Origin: Pseudonocardia sp. CNS-139
GTDB taxonomy: Bacteria; Actinomycetota; Actinomycetes; Mycobacteriales; Pseudonocardiaceae
Assembly: GCA_001942415.1 (NCBI GenBank)
Contig: MKJX01000228.1
Coordinates: forward strand, 1 to 64,000
Reading direction: 5' to 3'
DNA: 64,000 nucleotides
Shown piece after piece: positions 17,290 to 26,902 of this stretch. The notes beneath the pieces are model-generated. The model was not told the origin of the DNA, did no database searches, and was given only the letters and a program-made list of their open reading frames with translations. Position numbers and translations under genes: made by a program. How positions within the stretch are numbered: the stretch's first letter is position 1; each line of letters begins with the position of its first letter.

Positions 17290-18069
17290 TTACGCCATTG
17301 CTCCCCTGGCGTCGAGGTGCCCGGCCAGCGAGGCGGCTGCCTGCTGGAGTAGGGGCACGATACGCTCGACTGCGGCCCACGTCACGCGTGTCTCCGGGCC
17401 CGATACGGAGAGCGCGGTGGAGGCCGGTCCGCCGGGCACCGCAACCGCCACACAGCGCACACCCAGCTCCTGTTCCGCGTCGTCCACGGCGTAGCCCTGC
17501 TGTCGCACGCGGTCCAGCTCGCGGGCGAGCCGGTCGGGGTCGGTGATCGTGTGCGGGGTCTGCGCGGGCATCCCGGCGCGGGCCAGCGCGGCCCGCGCGT
17601 CGGCCGACGGGAGCTGGGCGAGCAGCACCTTCCCCACGCCCGTGCAGTGCACGGGCACGCGCCGCCCGACCTCGGTGAACATCCGCATCGAGTGCCGTGA
17701 GGGCACCTGCGCCACGTAGACGACGGCGTCCCCGTCGAGCATCGCGAGGTTGGCGGTCTCGCCGGCGAGGTCGACGAGCTCGGTGAGCGTCGGGCGGGCC
17801 CACTCCCCCAGCATCCGGGACGCCGCGTCGCCCAGTCCGATCAGCCGCGGGCCGAGCGCGTAGCGGCGGGACGGGAGCTGGCGGACGTAGCCCGACGCCA
17901 CCATCGTGCGGACGATGCGGTGGATCGTGGGCAGCGGGAGGCCCGTTCGGACGGCGAGCTCGGACAGCGCGACGCCGCCGCCGGCCTCGGCCATGTGTTC
18001 GAGCAGCGCGAAGGCGCGGTCGAGCGACTGTACGCCGCCACCGCGCTCCTGAGGCGCCGCACCGCCCAT
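17290..18069 (-). CDS. IclR-family transcriptional regulator
   Basis: 259 aa. Residues 14-75 form the winged HTH (QSLDRAFALLEHMAE, LSELAVRTGLPLPTIHRIVRTM, YVRQLPSRRYALGPRLI). The effector domain has NLAMLDGDAVVYVAQVPS, VHCTGVGKVLLAQLP and VDDAEQELGVRCVAVAVPG, the usual IclR signature region. Relatives sense small acids such as glyoxylate, allantoin or aromatic catabolites. It follows the crotonase gene after 43 nt on the same strand. IclR-type palindromes in the gap at 21405-21641 make the two divergent operons there its likely targets. Confidence 0.9.
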   Translation of the reverse strand: MGGAAPQERGGGVQSLDRAFALLEHMAEAGGGVALSELAVRTGLPLPTIHRIVRTMVASGYVRQLPSRRYALGPRLIGLGDAASRMLGEWARPTLTELVDLAGETANLAMLDGDAVVYVAQVPSRHSMRMFTEVGRRVPVHCTGVGKVLLAQLPSADARAALARAGMPAQTPHTITDPDRLARELDRVRQQGYAVDDAEQELGVRCVAVAVPGGPASTALSVSGPETRVTWAAVERIVPLLQQAAASLAGHLDARGAMA

Positions 18070-18112
18070 GGCACTCCTCCAGGTCAGGGGCCCCTCAGAC
18101 TACTGAGGAGGG

Positions 18113-18882
18113 TCACTCCCCCGTCCACGTCGGCCGTTCCTTCGCCGCGAACGCCGCCACGGCCGCCTGGAAGTCCTTGCTGCCGTACACGCGCGCGACG
18201 ACGTCGTCGCCGTCGGGCAGGCCGGCGCGGCGCAGCCGGTTGAGCATCTGCTTGGTCCCCCACATGCTCAGCGGCGAGTGCGCGGCGAGCGCCTCGACCG
18301 TGCTCGCGAGCGCGGCGTCCAGCCCGGACACGTCCTCCGCGAGCTGCGTGACGAACCCGGCGGCGTGCGCCTCGGCGGCCGTCAGCAGGCGCGCCCGCAG
18401 CAGCATGTCGAGCGTCCGGGCGCGGCCGAGGTGGGCCTCGACCAGCGCGATCGTGTCCATCGAGAGGCAGTTGCCCAGCGTCCGGGCGATCGGGACGCCG
18501 AACCGCGCGTCGCGGGTGGCGATGCGCAGGTCGCAGGCGGCGGCGATGGCGAGCCCACCGCCCACGCAGTAGCCGTCCACCGCGGCGACGGTCGGCACGG
18601 CCGTGTCCTCCAGCCGGCGCAGGACGCGCGTGATCCGCTCCTCGTACGCGACGCCCGCGGCGCCGTCGAACCCGGCGAACTGCGCGATGTCGGTCCCGGA
18701 GACGAACGCCCGGCCCCCGGCGCCGCGCAGCACGAGCACCCGGACGTCGGGGTTGGCGTCGGCCGCGGCGCACGCGTCGTGCAGGCCTCGTACATCGCGA
18801 AGGTGAGGGCGTTGTGCGCCTGCGGGCGGTTGAAGGTGACCTGCAGAACGGGCCCGTCCTGCTCGACCAGCAGATCCGTCAT
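18113..18882 (-). CDS. Enoyl-CoA hydratase/isomerase (crotonase) family protein
   Basis: About 256 aa once a G is restored near 18795 (a GGG read as GG in the codons before LHDACAAAD). Crotonase-fold motifs: VTFNRPQAHNALTF, GRAFVSGTDIAQF (oxyanion hole strand) and AAVDGYCVGGGLAIAAACD (second oxyanion glycine). The acidic residues at the EAHLGRARTLDML position are not both those of true hydratases, so isomerase, hydrolase or lyase activity is possible. ATG 18882 overlaps the CoA-transferase stop by ATGA. Shares an operon with that gene and the carrier, so it likely acts on the CoA ester made there. Confidence 0.85.
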
Positions 18883-20059
18883 GAGCCCATGGTCGCCAGC
18901 AGGGCGTCGATCTCAGAGGGTGTGTACCCGACCTCACCCAGGACGGTGCGCGTGTCGGCCCCGAGCAGCGGGCCTGCGCCGCCGCGGCGGACGGGGGTGC
19001 CGGACAGCCGCATCGGCGAGCCCAGCTGGCGGACGGGCCCGAGATCCGGGTGGTCGGCGTCCCAGAAGTAGCCGCGTTCGGTCAGGTGGGGGTCGGTGAA
19101 GACCTGCCCGAAGTCGTTGATCGGCGCGCACGGCACGCCGTGCTCCTCCAGTGCGGCGACGACGTCGGCGGCGGCCCGCCCGCGGGTGACGGCCTCGATC
19201 GCGGCGACGAGCTCGGCGCGGTGCGCGTGCCGGGTGGACGGGCCGGCGTAGCGCGGGTCGGCGGGCAGGTCGCCGAGGCCGAGCGCGGCGCACAGCCCGT
19301 CCCAGGTGCGCGGGGTGATCGCGCCGAGCGTCACGAACCCGTCGGCGCAGCGCACGGCCTGGTAGGGCGCCTGCGCCTGGTGCGCGGTGCCGAGCGGACG
19401 CCCGACCTCGCCGGTCGCGAAGTACCGGCCCGCCTCCCAGACGGCGAGCGACACCCCCGACTCCAGCAGCGACACGTCCACGGACTGGCCCCGCCCGTCG
19501 CGGTCGTGGGCCCGCAGCGCGGCGGTCACGGCGAGGGCGGTGTAGAGGCCGGCGACGAGGTCGCAGATCGGCACGCCGACCTTCGCCGGGTCGCCGTCGG
19601 GGCTGCCGGTGATGCTCATGAGGCCGGAGCGGGCCTGAGCCATGATGTCCAGCCCGGGCAGCGCCGCGAGCGGCCCGTCCTGCCCGAACCCGGAGGCCGA
19701 CGCGTACACGAGCTGCGGGTTGCGCCGCTGCAACGCGTACGGGCCGAGCCCGAGGCGGGTCATCGCGCCCGGGCGCAGGTTCTCCACCAGCGCGTCGGCT
19801 CCATCGGCGAGCCGCAGGAACGCGGCGCGGCCGGCGTCGGTCTTGAGGTCGAGCGCCACCGACTCCTTGTTGCGGTTGAGCCGGGCGAACGGCGAGCTGT
19901 GCCCGTCGAGGAACGGGCCGGTGGCGCGGGTCGGGTCGGGCGCGGCCGGGTTCTCGACCTTGATCACCCGCGCGCCGAGGTCGCGAGCTGCATGGTGGCG
20001 AACGGCGCCGCCATGAACACGCCGACCTCGAGCACGGTGAGGCCGGTGAGCGGGGGCAT
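18879..20059 (-). CDS. CaiB/BaiF family (class III) CoA-transferase
   Basis: 393 aa with one G restored near 19985 (LADLGARVIKVENP region). N-terminal GLTVLEVGVFMAAPFATMQL; then NRNKESVALDLKTDAGR, VENLRPGAMTRLGLG, SGFGQDGPLAALPGLDIMAQA, GQSVDVSLLESGVSL. These are standard for the interlocked-dimer CoA-transferases, whose catalytic Asp lies in the GxD motif (PGLD). C-terminal GVPCAPINDFGQVFTDPHL and GADTRTVLGEVGYTPSEIDAL. Expected to transfer CoA between a donor and an organic acid, here probably the dicarboxylate imported by the adjacent MatC-like carrier. The start ATG 20059 lies 3 nt past the carrier stop. Confidence 0.88.
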
Positions 20060-20061
20060 CC

Positions 20062-21404
20062 CTACAGCCAACCCGGCACCACCAGCAGCAGCCAGGTGAC
20101 GAGCGGCGCGATCGCCACCATCGAGAAGCCCCACACCATGAGCCGCCGGTAGACGTGCTCGCGGCGCTCCTCCGGTGTGTTCGCGACGACGAGCGCGCCG
20201 GACGTCGAGAACGGGCTGGAGTCGACCACGGACGACGAGAGCGCGAGCGCGGTGATCAGCCCGACCGGCCCGACGAACCCGGCCAGCAGGAACGGCACCG
20301 CGAGCGGGATCAGCGCGCCGAGGATGCCGGTCGTCGACGCGAACGCCGACACCGCGGCGCCGATGTAGCAGATCACGAGCGCGGCGAGCAGCGGCACGCC
20401 GATCCCGGCCACCTGGTTGCCGAGGAAGTCGATCGTGCCCATCTCGTCCATCAGGTTGACGTAGGTGACGATCCCGCAGATCAGCAGCACCGTCGGCCAG
20501 GCGACCTGGGCGACCGCGCCCCGGTAGGCGTTGGGCGCGACCAGCGAGAGCACCACGCCGCCGTGATCGCGAGCAGCCCGACGTCGAGCTGGAACGCGAG
20601 CGCGCCGACCGCGAGCCCGACCAGTGCGACGAGCGTCAGCGAGCGGTTGAGGTCGAGTGCGGTGACGGGCGGGCGCTCGTCGCCGTCGAACGCGGCCCCG
20701 GTCGCGCCGGTCGTGCGCGCGGTCGCTGCGCCCGGACCGCCCCTGTCGGCGACGGCGGCCGCCGCGGGCTCGGGCTCGGCGACGCGGCCCAGCAGCTCCC
20801 GGCCGCCGAACAGGAAGAACACCACCACGTTCAGCAGCAGGTTGAACACGAAACTCGCGGCGAACAGGAAGAGCGGACTCCCCGGCAGCTCGTTCTGCGC
20901 CACGACGTTGTTCGTGATCGAACCGAAGATGCTGATCGGCGAGAACCCGCCGGCGCTGGCCCCGTTGATGATCGACAGGCCCATCAGCACGGGGCTGATG
21001 CGGTGGCGCAGCGCGAAGCTGAGGCCGACCGGCGCGATGATCGCGACGGCCGCCGGGACGACGGACCCCGCCGCCGTCAGCACGGCGGTGACCAGGAACA
21101 TGATCCACGGGATCAGCGCGATGCGGCCGGCCACCGCGCGCACCGCGTTGTGGACGAGCCAGTCGACGGTGCCGTTGGCCCGCGCGATCGCGAACAGGAA
21201 CGTGACGCCGACGAGCGTCACGAACAGGTCGCCGGGGAACTGGGCGAAGATCCCGTCCGCCACCTCGTCCGGCGGGCCCGGGAGCACCAGCGACCCGATC
21301 ACGAACGCCGCGACCAGCGACAGCGCGCCGAGGTTGACGGGCAGCACGGTCGCGACGACGAACGCGGCCACGAGTGCCAGGATCGAGACGACTTCGAGGG
21401 ACAT
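20062..21404 (-). CDS. MatC-like dicarboxylate carrier (ion transporter superfamily)
   Basis: 447 aa with one base restored near 20570. About twelve hydrophobic segments. The N-terminal half matches the dicarboxylate carrier MatC domain from memory: VVATVLPVNLGALSLVAAFV, FPGDLFVTLVGVTFLFAIA, NGTVDWLVHNAVR, RIALIPWIMFLV, INGASAGGFSPISIFGSI. The loop between halves (residues about 215-250) is Ala/Pro-rich and acidic. The C-terminal half has VTYVNLMDEMGTIDFLG and DSSPFSTSGALVVAN. Likely imports malonate or another short dicarboxylate. First gene of the operon with the CoA-transferase and crotonase; GAGGAGAACGC precedes ATG 21404. Confidence 0.82.
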
Positions 21405-21446
21405 GCGTTCTCCTCACGGCGGCGATGTCGGAGGGTGAGCAGCATT

Positions 21447-21461
21447 TTCCGTATTGCGGAA
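21447..21461. promoter_or_regulatory. Putative IclR-type operator 1
   Basis: TTCCG-TATTG-CGGAA is a perfect 5-5-5 inverted repeat, the classic IclR-family architecture, 43 nt upstream of the carrier gene start in the divergent promoter region. Confidence 0.6.
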
Positions 21462-21608
21462 GGTCGATTTCGAGAGTGAGTATGGCGGCGGTCACAGGGC
21501 CGTGCAACCGAACGGGCGACAGTTCTGCTGGGCGGAATGGAGCAGCACAGGCAGCACGTCCCGCGTACCACATCTGTGGACGCGGTTGACCGCCATGCGG
21601 TAGACCTC

Positions 21609-21622
21609 TTCCGCGATACGAA
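21609..21622. promoter_or_regulatory. Putative IclR-type operator 2 (one base short)
   Basis: The reverse complement reads TTCGTATCGCGGAA. It equals the first operator apart from T-to-C in the spacer and one missing C. It lies 20 nt upstream of the aminotransferase start. Given the many single-base losses in this sequence, the missing C may be an error. Confidence 0.4.
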
Positions 21623-21641
21623 CAACGACGATCGGGGAGCC

Positions 21642-22814
21642 GTGGCGCACACGACCGGAGGCCGGCACTTCCTGCAGATCCCGGGGCCGACGAACGTGCG
21701 GACCGGGTGCTGCGGGCGATGTCCGCACCCACGATCGACCACCGGGGACCCGATTTCGTCGAGCTGACGCGAACGGTGCTCGCCGCGCTCGGCCCGGTGT
21801 TCGGCACCACCGGGCCCGTTGTCGTCTACCCGTCGTCCGGCACGGGCGCGTGGGAGGCGGCGCTGGTCAACACGCTGAGCCCGGGCGACCGCGTGCTCAT
21901 CGGCGAGACCGGGCAGTTCTCGACGCTCTGGGCCGAGCTGGCCGGGCGGATCGGGCTGCAGGTCGACGTCATCCCCGGCGACTGGCGCCGCGGCGTGGAC
22001 CCCGACGCCGTCGCGCAGCGGCTCGCCACCGACACCGGCCACACGATCAAGGCCGTGTGCGTGGTGCACAACGAGACGTCCACCGGCGTCACGAGCCGGG
22101 TGCCGAGGTCCGGGCGGCGCTCGACGCGGCCAGGCACCCCGCGCTGCTGCTCGTCGACACGATCTCGTCGCTGGCCTCGATCGAGTACCGGCACGACGCG
22201 TGGGGCGTCGACGTCACGGTCGCGGGTCGCAGAAGGGCCTGATGCTCCCGCCGGGCCTGGGTTTCAACGCCGTGAGCGCGAAGGCGCTGGCCGCGTCCCG
22301 GGACGCCCGGCTGCCGCGGGCCTACTGGGACTGGGCGCCGGTGCTGGCCGCCAACGGGGGCGGCTCGTTCCCGTACACGCCGGCGACGAACCTGCTCTAC
22401 GGGCTGCGCGAGGCGTGCGCGATGCTCGCCGAGGAGGGTCTGACGAACGTCTTCGCGCGCCACCAGCGGCACGCCGCGGCCACCCGCGCGGCCGTCCGGG
22501 CGTGGGGGCTGGAGGTGCTCTGCGCGGACGAGCGCGAGCACTCCGGGTCGCTGACGGCCGTGCTGCTGCCTGACGGGCACGACGCCGACGGCGTGCGCCG
22601 GATCGTGCTGGAGAAGTTCGACATGTCGCTGGGCACCGGGCTCGGGCGCCTCGCCGGGAAGGTGTTCCGCATCGGGCACCTCGGCCACTTCAACGACCTG
22701 ACGCTCGCGGGCACGCTGGCCGGCGTGCAGATGGGGCTGCAGCTGGCCGGGGTGCCGGTGAAGCCGGGCGGGGTGGAGGCGGCGCTCGACGTGCTGCGCG
22801 AGGCGGCGGCGTGA
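21642..22814 (+). CDS. Class V aminotransferase, alanine/serine-glyoxylate type
   Basis: About 391 aa after restoring single bases near 21697, 22103 and 22229; the frame steps down by one each time, ending in phase. N-terminal HFLQIPGPTNV is the hallmark of alanine- and serine-glyoxylate aminotransferases. Then VVYPSSGTGAWEAALVN, RVLIGETGQFSTLWA, VVHNETSTGV, LLLVDTISSLAS (PLP-binding Asp) and SQKGLMLPPG with the Schiff-base Lys. C-terminal KVFRIGHLGHFNDLTLAGTLAGVQMGL is also diagnostic. Start GTG 21642. The stop overlaps the next gene by 4 nt. Glyoxylate or a related 2-oxo acid is the probable acceptor. Confidence 0.88.
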
Positions 22815-25741
22815 GCGACCTCGCCGCCGCCCTGCGCCGGGAGATCGAGGGCGAGGTCCTCGACGACGACTACAGCCGCCACCTCTTCTCCCGCGACGCC
22901 AGCATGTACGCGATCACCCCGCGGGGTGTGGTCGCGCCGCGGCACGCCGGGGACGTCGTGGCGGCCGTGCGGGTCGCGGCCGAGCACGGCGCGGCGGTGC
23001 TCCCCCGCGGCGCCGGCACGAGCCTCGCCGGGCAGACCGTCGGCGACGCGCTGGTGCTCGACCTCTCCCGGCACATGAGCGCGATCCTCGACCTCGACCC
23101 GGAGGCGCGCACCGCGCGCGTCCAGCCCGGGGTGGTGCAGGACCAGCTCAACCGGGCGGCCGGGGCGCACGGCTGATGTTCGGGCCGGACACGTCCACGT
23201 CCAACCGGGCGACGCTCGGCGGCATGATCGGCAACAACTCGGCCGGCAGCGGCTCGGTGCGCTACGGGATGACGATCGACCACGTCCGGGCGCTGGAGGT
23301 CGTGCTCTCCGACGCGTCAACGGCCCGTTTCGCACCGGTCGACGAGGCGGAACGGGCCCGGCGGGCCGGCGGCGGCTCGCTGGAGGCGCGCCTGTACCGG
23401 GAGCTGCCCGCGCTGGTGGCCCGCAACCGCGACGCGATCGCGCGCGGCTTCCCCACGATGTGGCGCCGGGCGGGCGGCTACCGGCTCGACCGGCTCGCCT
23501 CCGACGGGCCGTTCGACCTCTCGACGTTCGTCGTCGGCTCGGAGGGGACGCTCGTCGTCGCGACGGAGGCCGAGGTCGGGCTCGTGCCCAAGCCCGCGGT
23601 CACCGTGATCGCGGTGGGGCACTTCCGCTCGACGCAGGCCGCGATCGCGGCCACCGAGGACGCGCTGTCGTGCGACCCGGCCGCCGTCGAGCTGATGGAC
23701 CGCACGATCCTCGACCTCTCCCGGCAGAAGATCGAGTACGCCGCGCTCGGCACGATCCTGCACGACGACCCGGACGCGCTGCTCTTCGTCTCGTTCAGCG
23801 GGGAGGACCGCGCGGAGCTGACCGCGCAGCTCGACCGGCTCGTCGCGCTGTGGGAGAAGCACGGGCACGGCTACCACACGCTGCGCGCCGAGACGCCGGC
23901 CCAGCAGGGCGCGCTGCTCAAGGTGCGCAAGTCCGGGCTGGGGCTGCTCATGGCCGCGAGCACCGGGTCGAACCGGCCGCTCGCGTTCGTCGAGGACACG
24001 GCCGTCGACCCGCTGCGGCTGGCCGAGTACACGGAGCGGTTCGCGAAGGTGCTGGACCGGCACGGGATGCGGGCCGGGTTCTACGGCCACTGCTCGGTGG
24101 GCTGCCTGCACATCCGCCCGTTCGTCGACCTCTCCCGGCCGGACGAGGTCGTGCGGATGCGGGCGGTCGCGGAGGAGATCCGCGACCTCGTCGCCGAGTT
24201 CGGCGGCGCCAACTCGTCCGAGCACGGCGACGGGCTCGCGCGTTCGGAGTTCAACCGGCAGCTCTTCGGCGACGCCCTGTACGAGGCGATGCGCGAGGTC
24301 AAGGCGCTGTTCGACCCGGACGGCCGGCTCAACCCCGGCAAGATCGTCGACGCGCCGGCGATGACCGAGCACCTGCGCGAGCCCGCGCTGCCCCCGGCCG
24401 GCCCGCTCACCACTGCACTCGACCTCACCGTGCTGTCCGGCGGCGAGCACGGGATGCGCGGCGCGGCGGACCGCTGCCAGAACATCGGCCTGTGCCGCAA
24501 GACCGACGCCGGGGTGATGTGCCCGTCGTACCAGGCCACCCGGCGCGAGGAGGACTCCACCCGCGGCCGGGCGAACGCGCTGGTCAAGGCCCTGTCGACG
24601 GCGGACCCGAAGGCCGCGCTCGCGGACGGGCGGCTGCACGAGGTGCTCGACCTGTGCCTCATGTGCAAGGCGTGCAAGAGCGAGTGCCGCTGTCGGTGGA
24701 CATGGCGACCCTCAAGTCCGAGGCGCTGCACCACAAGCACGAGACGTCCGGCGTGCCGCTGCGGTCACGGGTGTTCGCCGGCATCCGCACGCTCAACCGG
24801 CTCGGCTCGGCGACGGCGCCGCTCTCGAACCTCCCCGGCCGCGTCCGGGCGGGCCGCCGGCTGCTGGGGCTGGCCCCGGAGCGCCCGCTCCCGGCGTTCA
24901 CCCGGGCGACCCTCCCGAGGTGGTTCCGCAGTCGCGACCGCGGCCGCGGGTTGCAGCAAAGCCACCCTGACGCCGCCACGTTGCATGAGGGTGGCTTTGC
25001 TGCAACGGGGACGGGGAGCCGGGGCACGCTCACCTTCCTCGCCGACTCGTTCACCAGCTTCACCGAGCCCGCCGTCGGCATCGCGGCCGTCGAGCTGCTG
25101 GAGCGGGCCGGGTGGGAGGTTCGGCTGGAGGCGGGCGGCTGCTGCGGGCGGGCGGCGTTCTCGAAGGGCCTGCTCGACCAGGCGGAACAGCAGCGACCGG
25201 GCTGGTCGACGCGCTGGCCGGGACGTCCGGGCCGATCGTCGGCGTCGAGCCGTCCTGCCTGCTGACGCTGCGCGACGAGCACCGCGCCCTGCTCGGCGCG
25301 GACGACACGCGGGTCACCGACGTGGCCGGGCGGGCCCGGCTGGTCGACGAGCTGCTCGTCGAGGCGATCGACGACGGCAGCCTGCCGCTGAGCGCCGATG
25401 CCTGGCCGGCCGGGCACCGGATCCTCTTCCACGGCCACTGCCACCAGAAGGCCGAGGTGGGCACGGCCGCGACCGTCGCGCTGCTGAAGCGCATCCCCGG
25501 CGCCGAGGTCGTCGAGGTGGACGCCGGGTGCTGCGGGATGGCCGGGTCGTTCGGGTTCGAGGCCGAGCACTACGCCGTGTCGATGCAGGTGGGCGAGGAC
25601 CGGCTGTTCCCCGCCGTGCGCGCAGAGCCGGCCGGCACGGTCGTGGCCGCGACCGGGGTGTCGTGCCGCCAGCAGATCGCGCACGGCACCGAGCGGCGCG
25701 CGCACCACCCCGTGGAGCTGATCCGCGCGGCGCTCGCGTAG
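22811..25741 (+). CDS. FAD-linked oxidase fused to Fe-S/CCG domains (D-lactate/glycolate dehydrogenase type)
   Basis: About 977 aa after restoring three single bases (near 23170, 24690, 25190). Residues 1-450: PCMH-type FAD domain (LPRGAGTSLAGQTVGDALVLDLS, TLGGMIGNNSAGSGSVRYG) and C-terminal substrate cap (YGHCSVGCLHIRPF, EHGDGLARSEFN). Residues 550-620: two 4Fe-4S clusters (CQNIGLCRK, CPSYQATRREEDSTRGRAN, CLMCKACKSEC). Residues about 750-970: two CCG domains (GGCCGRAAFSKGLLDQ; FHGHCHQKAE; DAGCCGMAGSFGFE). The order fits membrane-associated quinone-linked 2-hydroxyacid dehydrogenases. The linker before the CCG part (about residue 715) contains a 57-bp palindromic element read in frame. Coupled to the aminotransferase by a 4-nt overlap. 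Confidence 0.88.
24950..25006 (+). repeat. 57-bp palindromic element, in frame within a coding gene (copy A)
   Basis: Arms GTTGCAGCAAAGCCACCCT and its exact reverse complement (19 bp) enclose a 19-nt core. Copy B at 42440-42496 has the same arms and the same 57-bp length. The element adds exactly 19 codons (LQQSHPDAAT...) to the variable linker of the FAD/Fe-S dehydrogenase with no stop and no frame change. Confidence 0.85.
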
Positions 25742-25743
25742 GC

Positions 25744-25860
25744 GCGACTCGCGCGCACGAATCCAGCGACTCGCGCGCACTTTCGCAGCGACTCGCGGGC
25801 CGTTCCGCGAGTCGCGGGAATAGTGCGCGCGAGTCGGGGTCTGGGTGCACGCGAGTCGCG
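25744..25860. repeat. Intergenic palindromic repeat cluster, locus 1
   Basis: Units of GCGACTCGCGCGCAC occur forward at 25744 and again after AATCCA, then inverted (GTGCGCGCGAGTCG) near 25824, with further CGCGAGTCGCGGG variants. It fills the gap between the converging dehydrogenase and asparaginase genes. The same units recur at 56323-56401. It can fold into large hairpins and may serve as terminator. Confidence 0.75.
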
Positions 25861-25866
25861 GGCCGC

Positions 25867-26804
25867 TCAGAACGCCGGGCGGACCTCGCCGACCGGCTCG
25901 CCGTGGCCCAGCACGGGCACGCGGCCGATCCCGTCCGGGATCTCGACGTCCAGCGCCCGCAGCGCCGCGACCGCCACCGGCGCCACCGCCCGCGGGCCGC
26001 CGTCGGCGATCTTGAGCGCGATCGCGCGGCCGTCCGGCAGGGCCGCGGCGAACACGCCCTCGGCGCCGTCCTTCGCGACCAGCCCGGGGACGGCCGCGAT
26101 CAGGTCCGTCACGAACCGGCCGGTGCCGCCGATGAAGCCCGGGTAGGCGTTGACCGCTGTCGCCACCCGGTGCTCGGGCGTGCCCGGCGGCGCCGCCGCG
26201 ATCAGCGCGAACGCGCGGGCGAGCCCCGCGACCGTGCAGGAGAAGAGCGGCGCGCCGCAGCCGTCGACCGCGACGTGCTCGGGCTCGGCGCCGGTCAGCT
26301 CGGCCACCGTGGCCCGCACGGCCTTCTGCAGCGGGTGGACCGGCTCGCGGTAGGTCGCGGTGTCCCAGCCCGCCGCGACACAGGTGGCGAGCATCGCCGC
26401 GTGCTTGCCCGAGCAGTTCTGGGTGAGCGGGGTGGGCCCGTTGCCGCCCAGGCGCCACGCGTGCGCCGCCTCGGCGTTCAGGGGGAGGTCCGGGGTGTTC
26501 TGCAGGTCGGCCTCGGTCAGCCCGGCGCCGGCGAGGATGCGCCGGGCCGCGTCCCGGTGCGCGGGCTCGCCCGAATGGCTCGCACACGCGAGTGCGAGCA
26601 GCTCGCCGTCGACGTCGAGCCCCGCGCGCAGCATCGCGACGGCCTGCACGGGCTTGAGCGACGAGCGCGGGAACACCGTGCGTCCGGGTCACCCAGCCGT
26701 ACCGCCGCAGTACCACCCGTGACCTGCGCGATCACGTGCCCGAGGTGCACGGACTCGACCACGCCGCCGCGCACGACGTGCGCCACCGGCGCCGCCCGTT
26801 CCAT
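25867..26804 (-). CDS. Asparaginase II-type (PF06089-like) protein
   Basis: About 312 aa with one C restored near 26690 (LGDPDRTVFPRSSLKP). Motifs of this actinobacterial/rhizobial family: HVVRGGVVESVHLGHV, FPRSSLKPVQAVAM, ACASHSGEPAH, LTQNCSGKHAAMLATC, VDGCGAPLFSCTVAGLARAF and NAYPGFIGGTGRFVTDLI. The family is unrelated in sequence to AnsA/AnsB and includes the thermolabile rhizobial L-asparaginase; the Ser and Lys in SSLK and CSGKH are probably catalytic. ATG 26804 or GTG 26807 start. Monocistronic. Not linked obviously to neighbours. Confidence 0.85.
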
Positions 26805-26902
26805 CACGGCTCGACGTTAGGCCGCACAGGCGCTCACGCACCGCAATCTGATCGACACCCAGTCGAATGTCACAAGTCACCCACATGAGCGCTACTTAGC
26901 GG

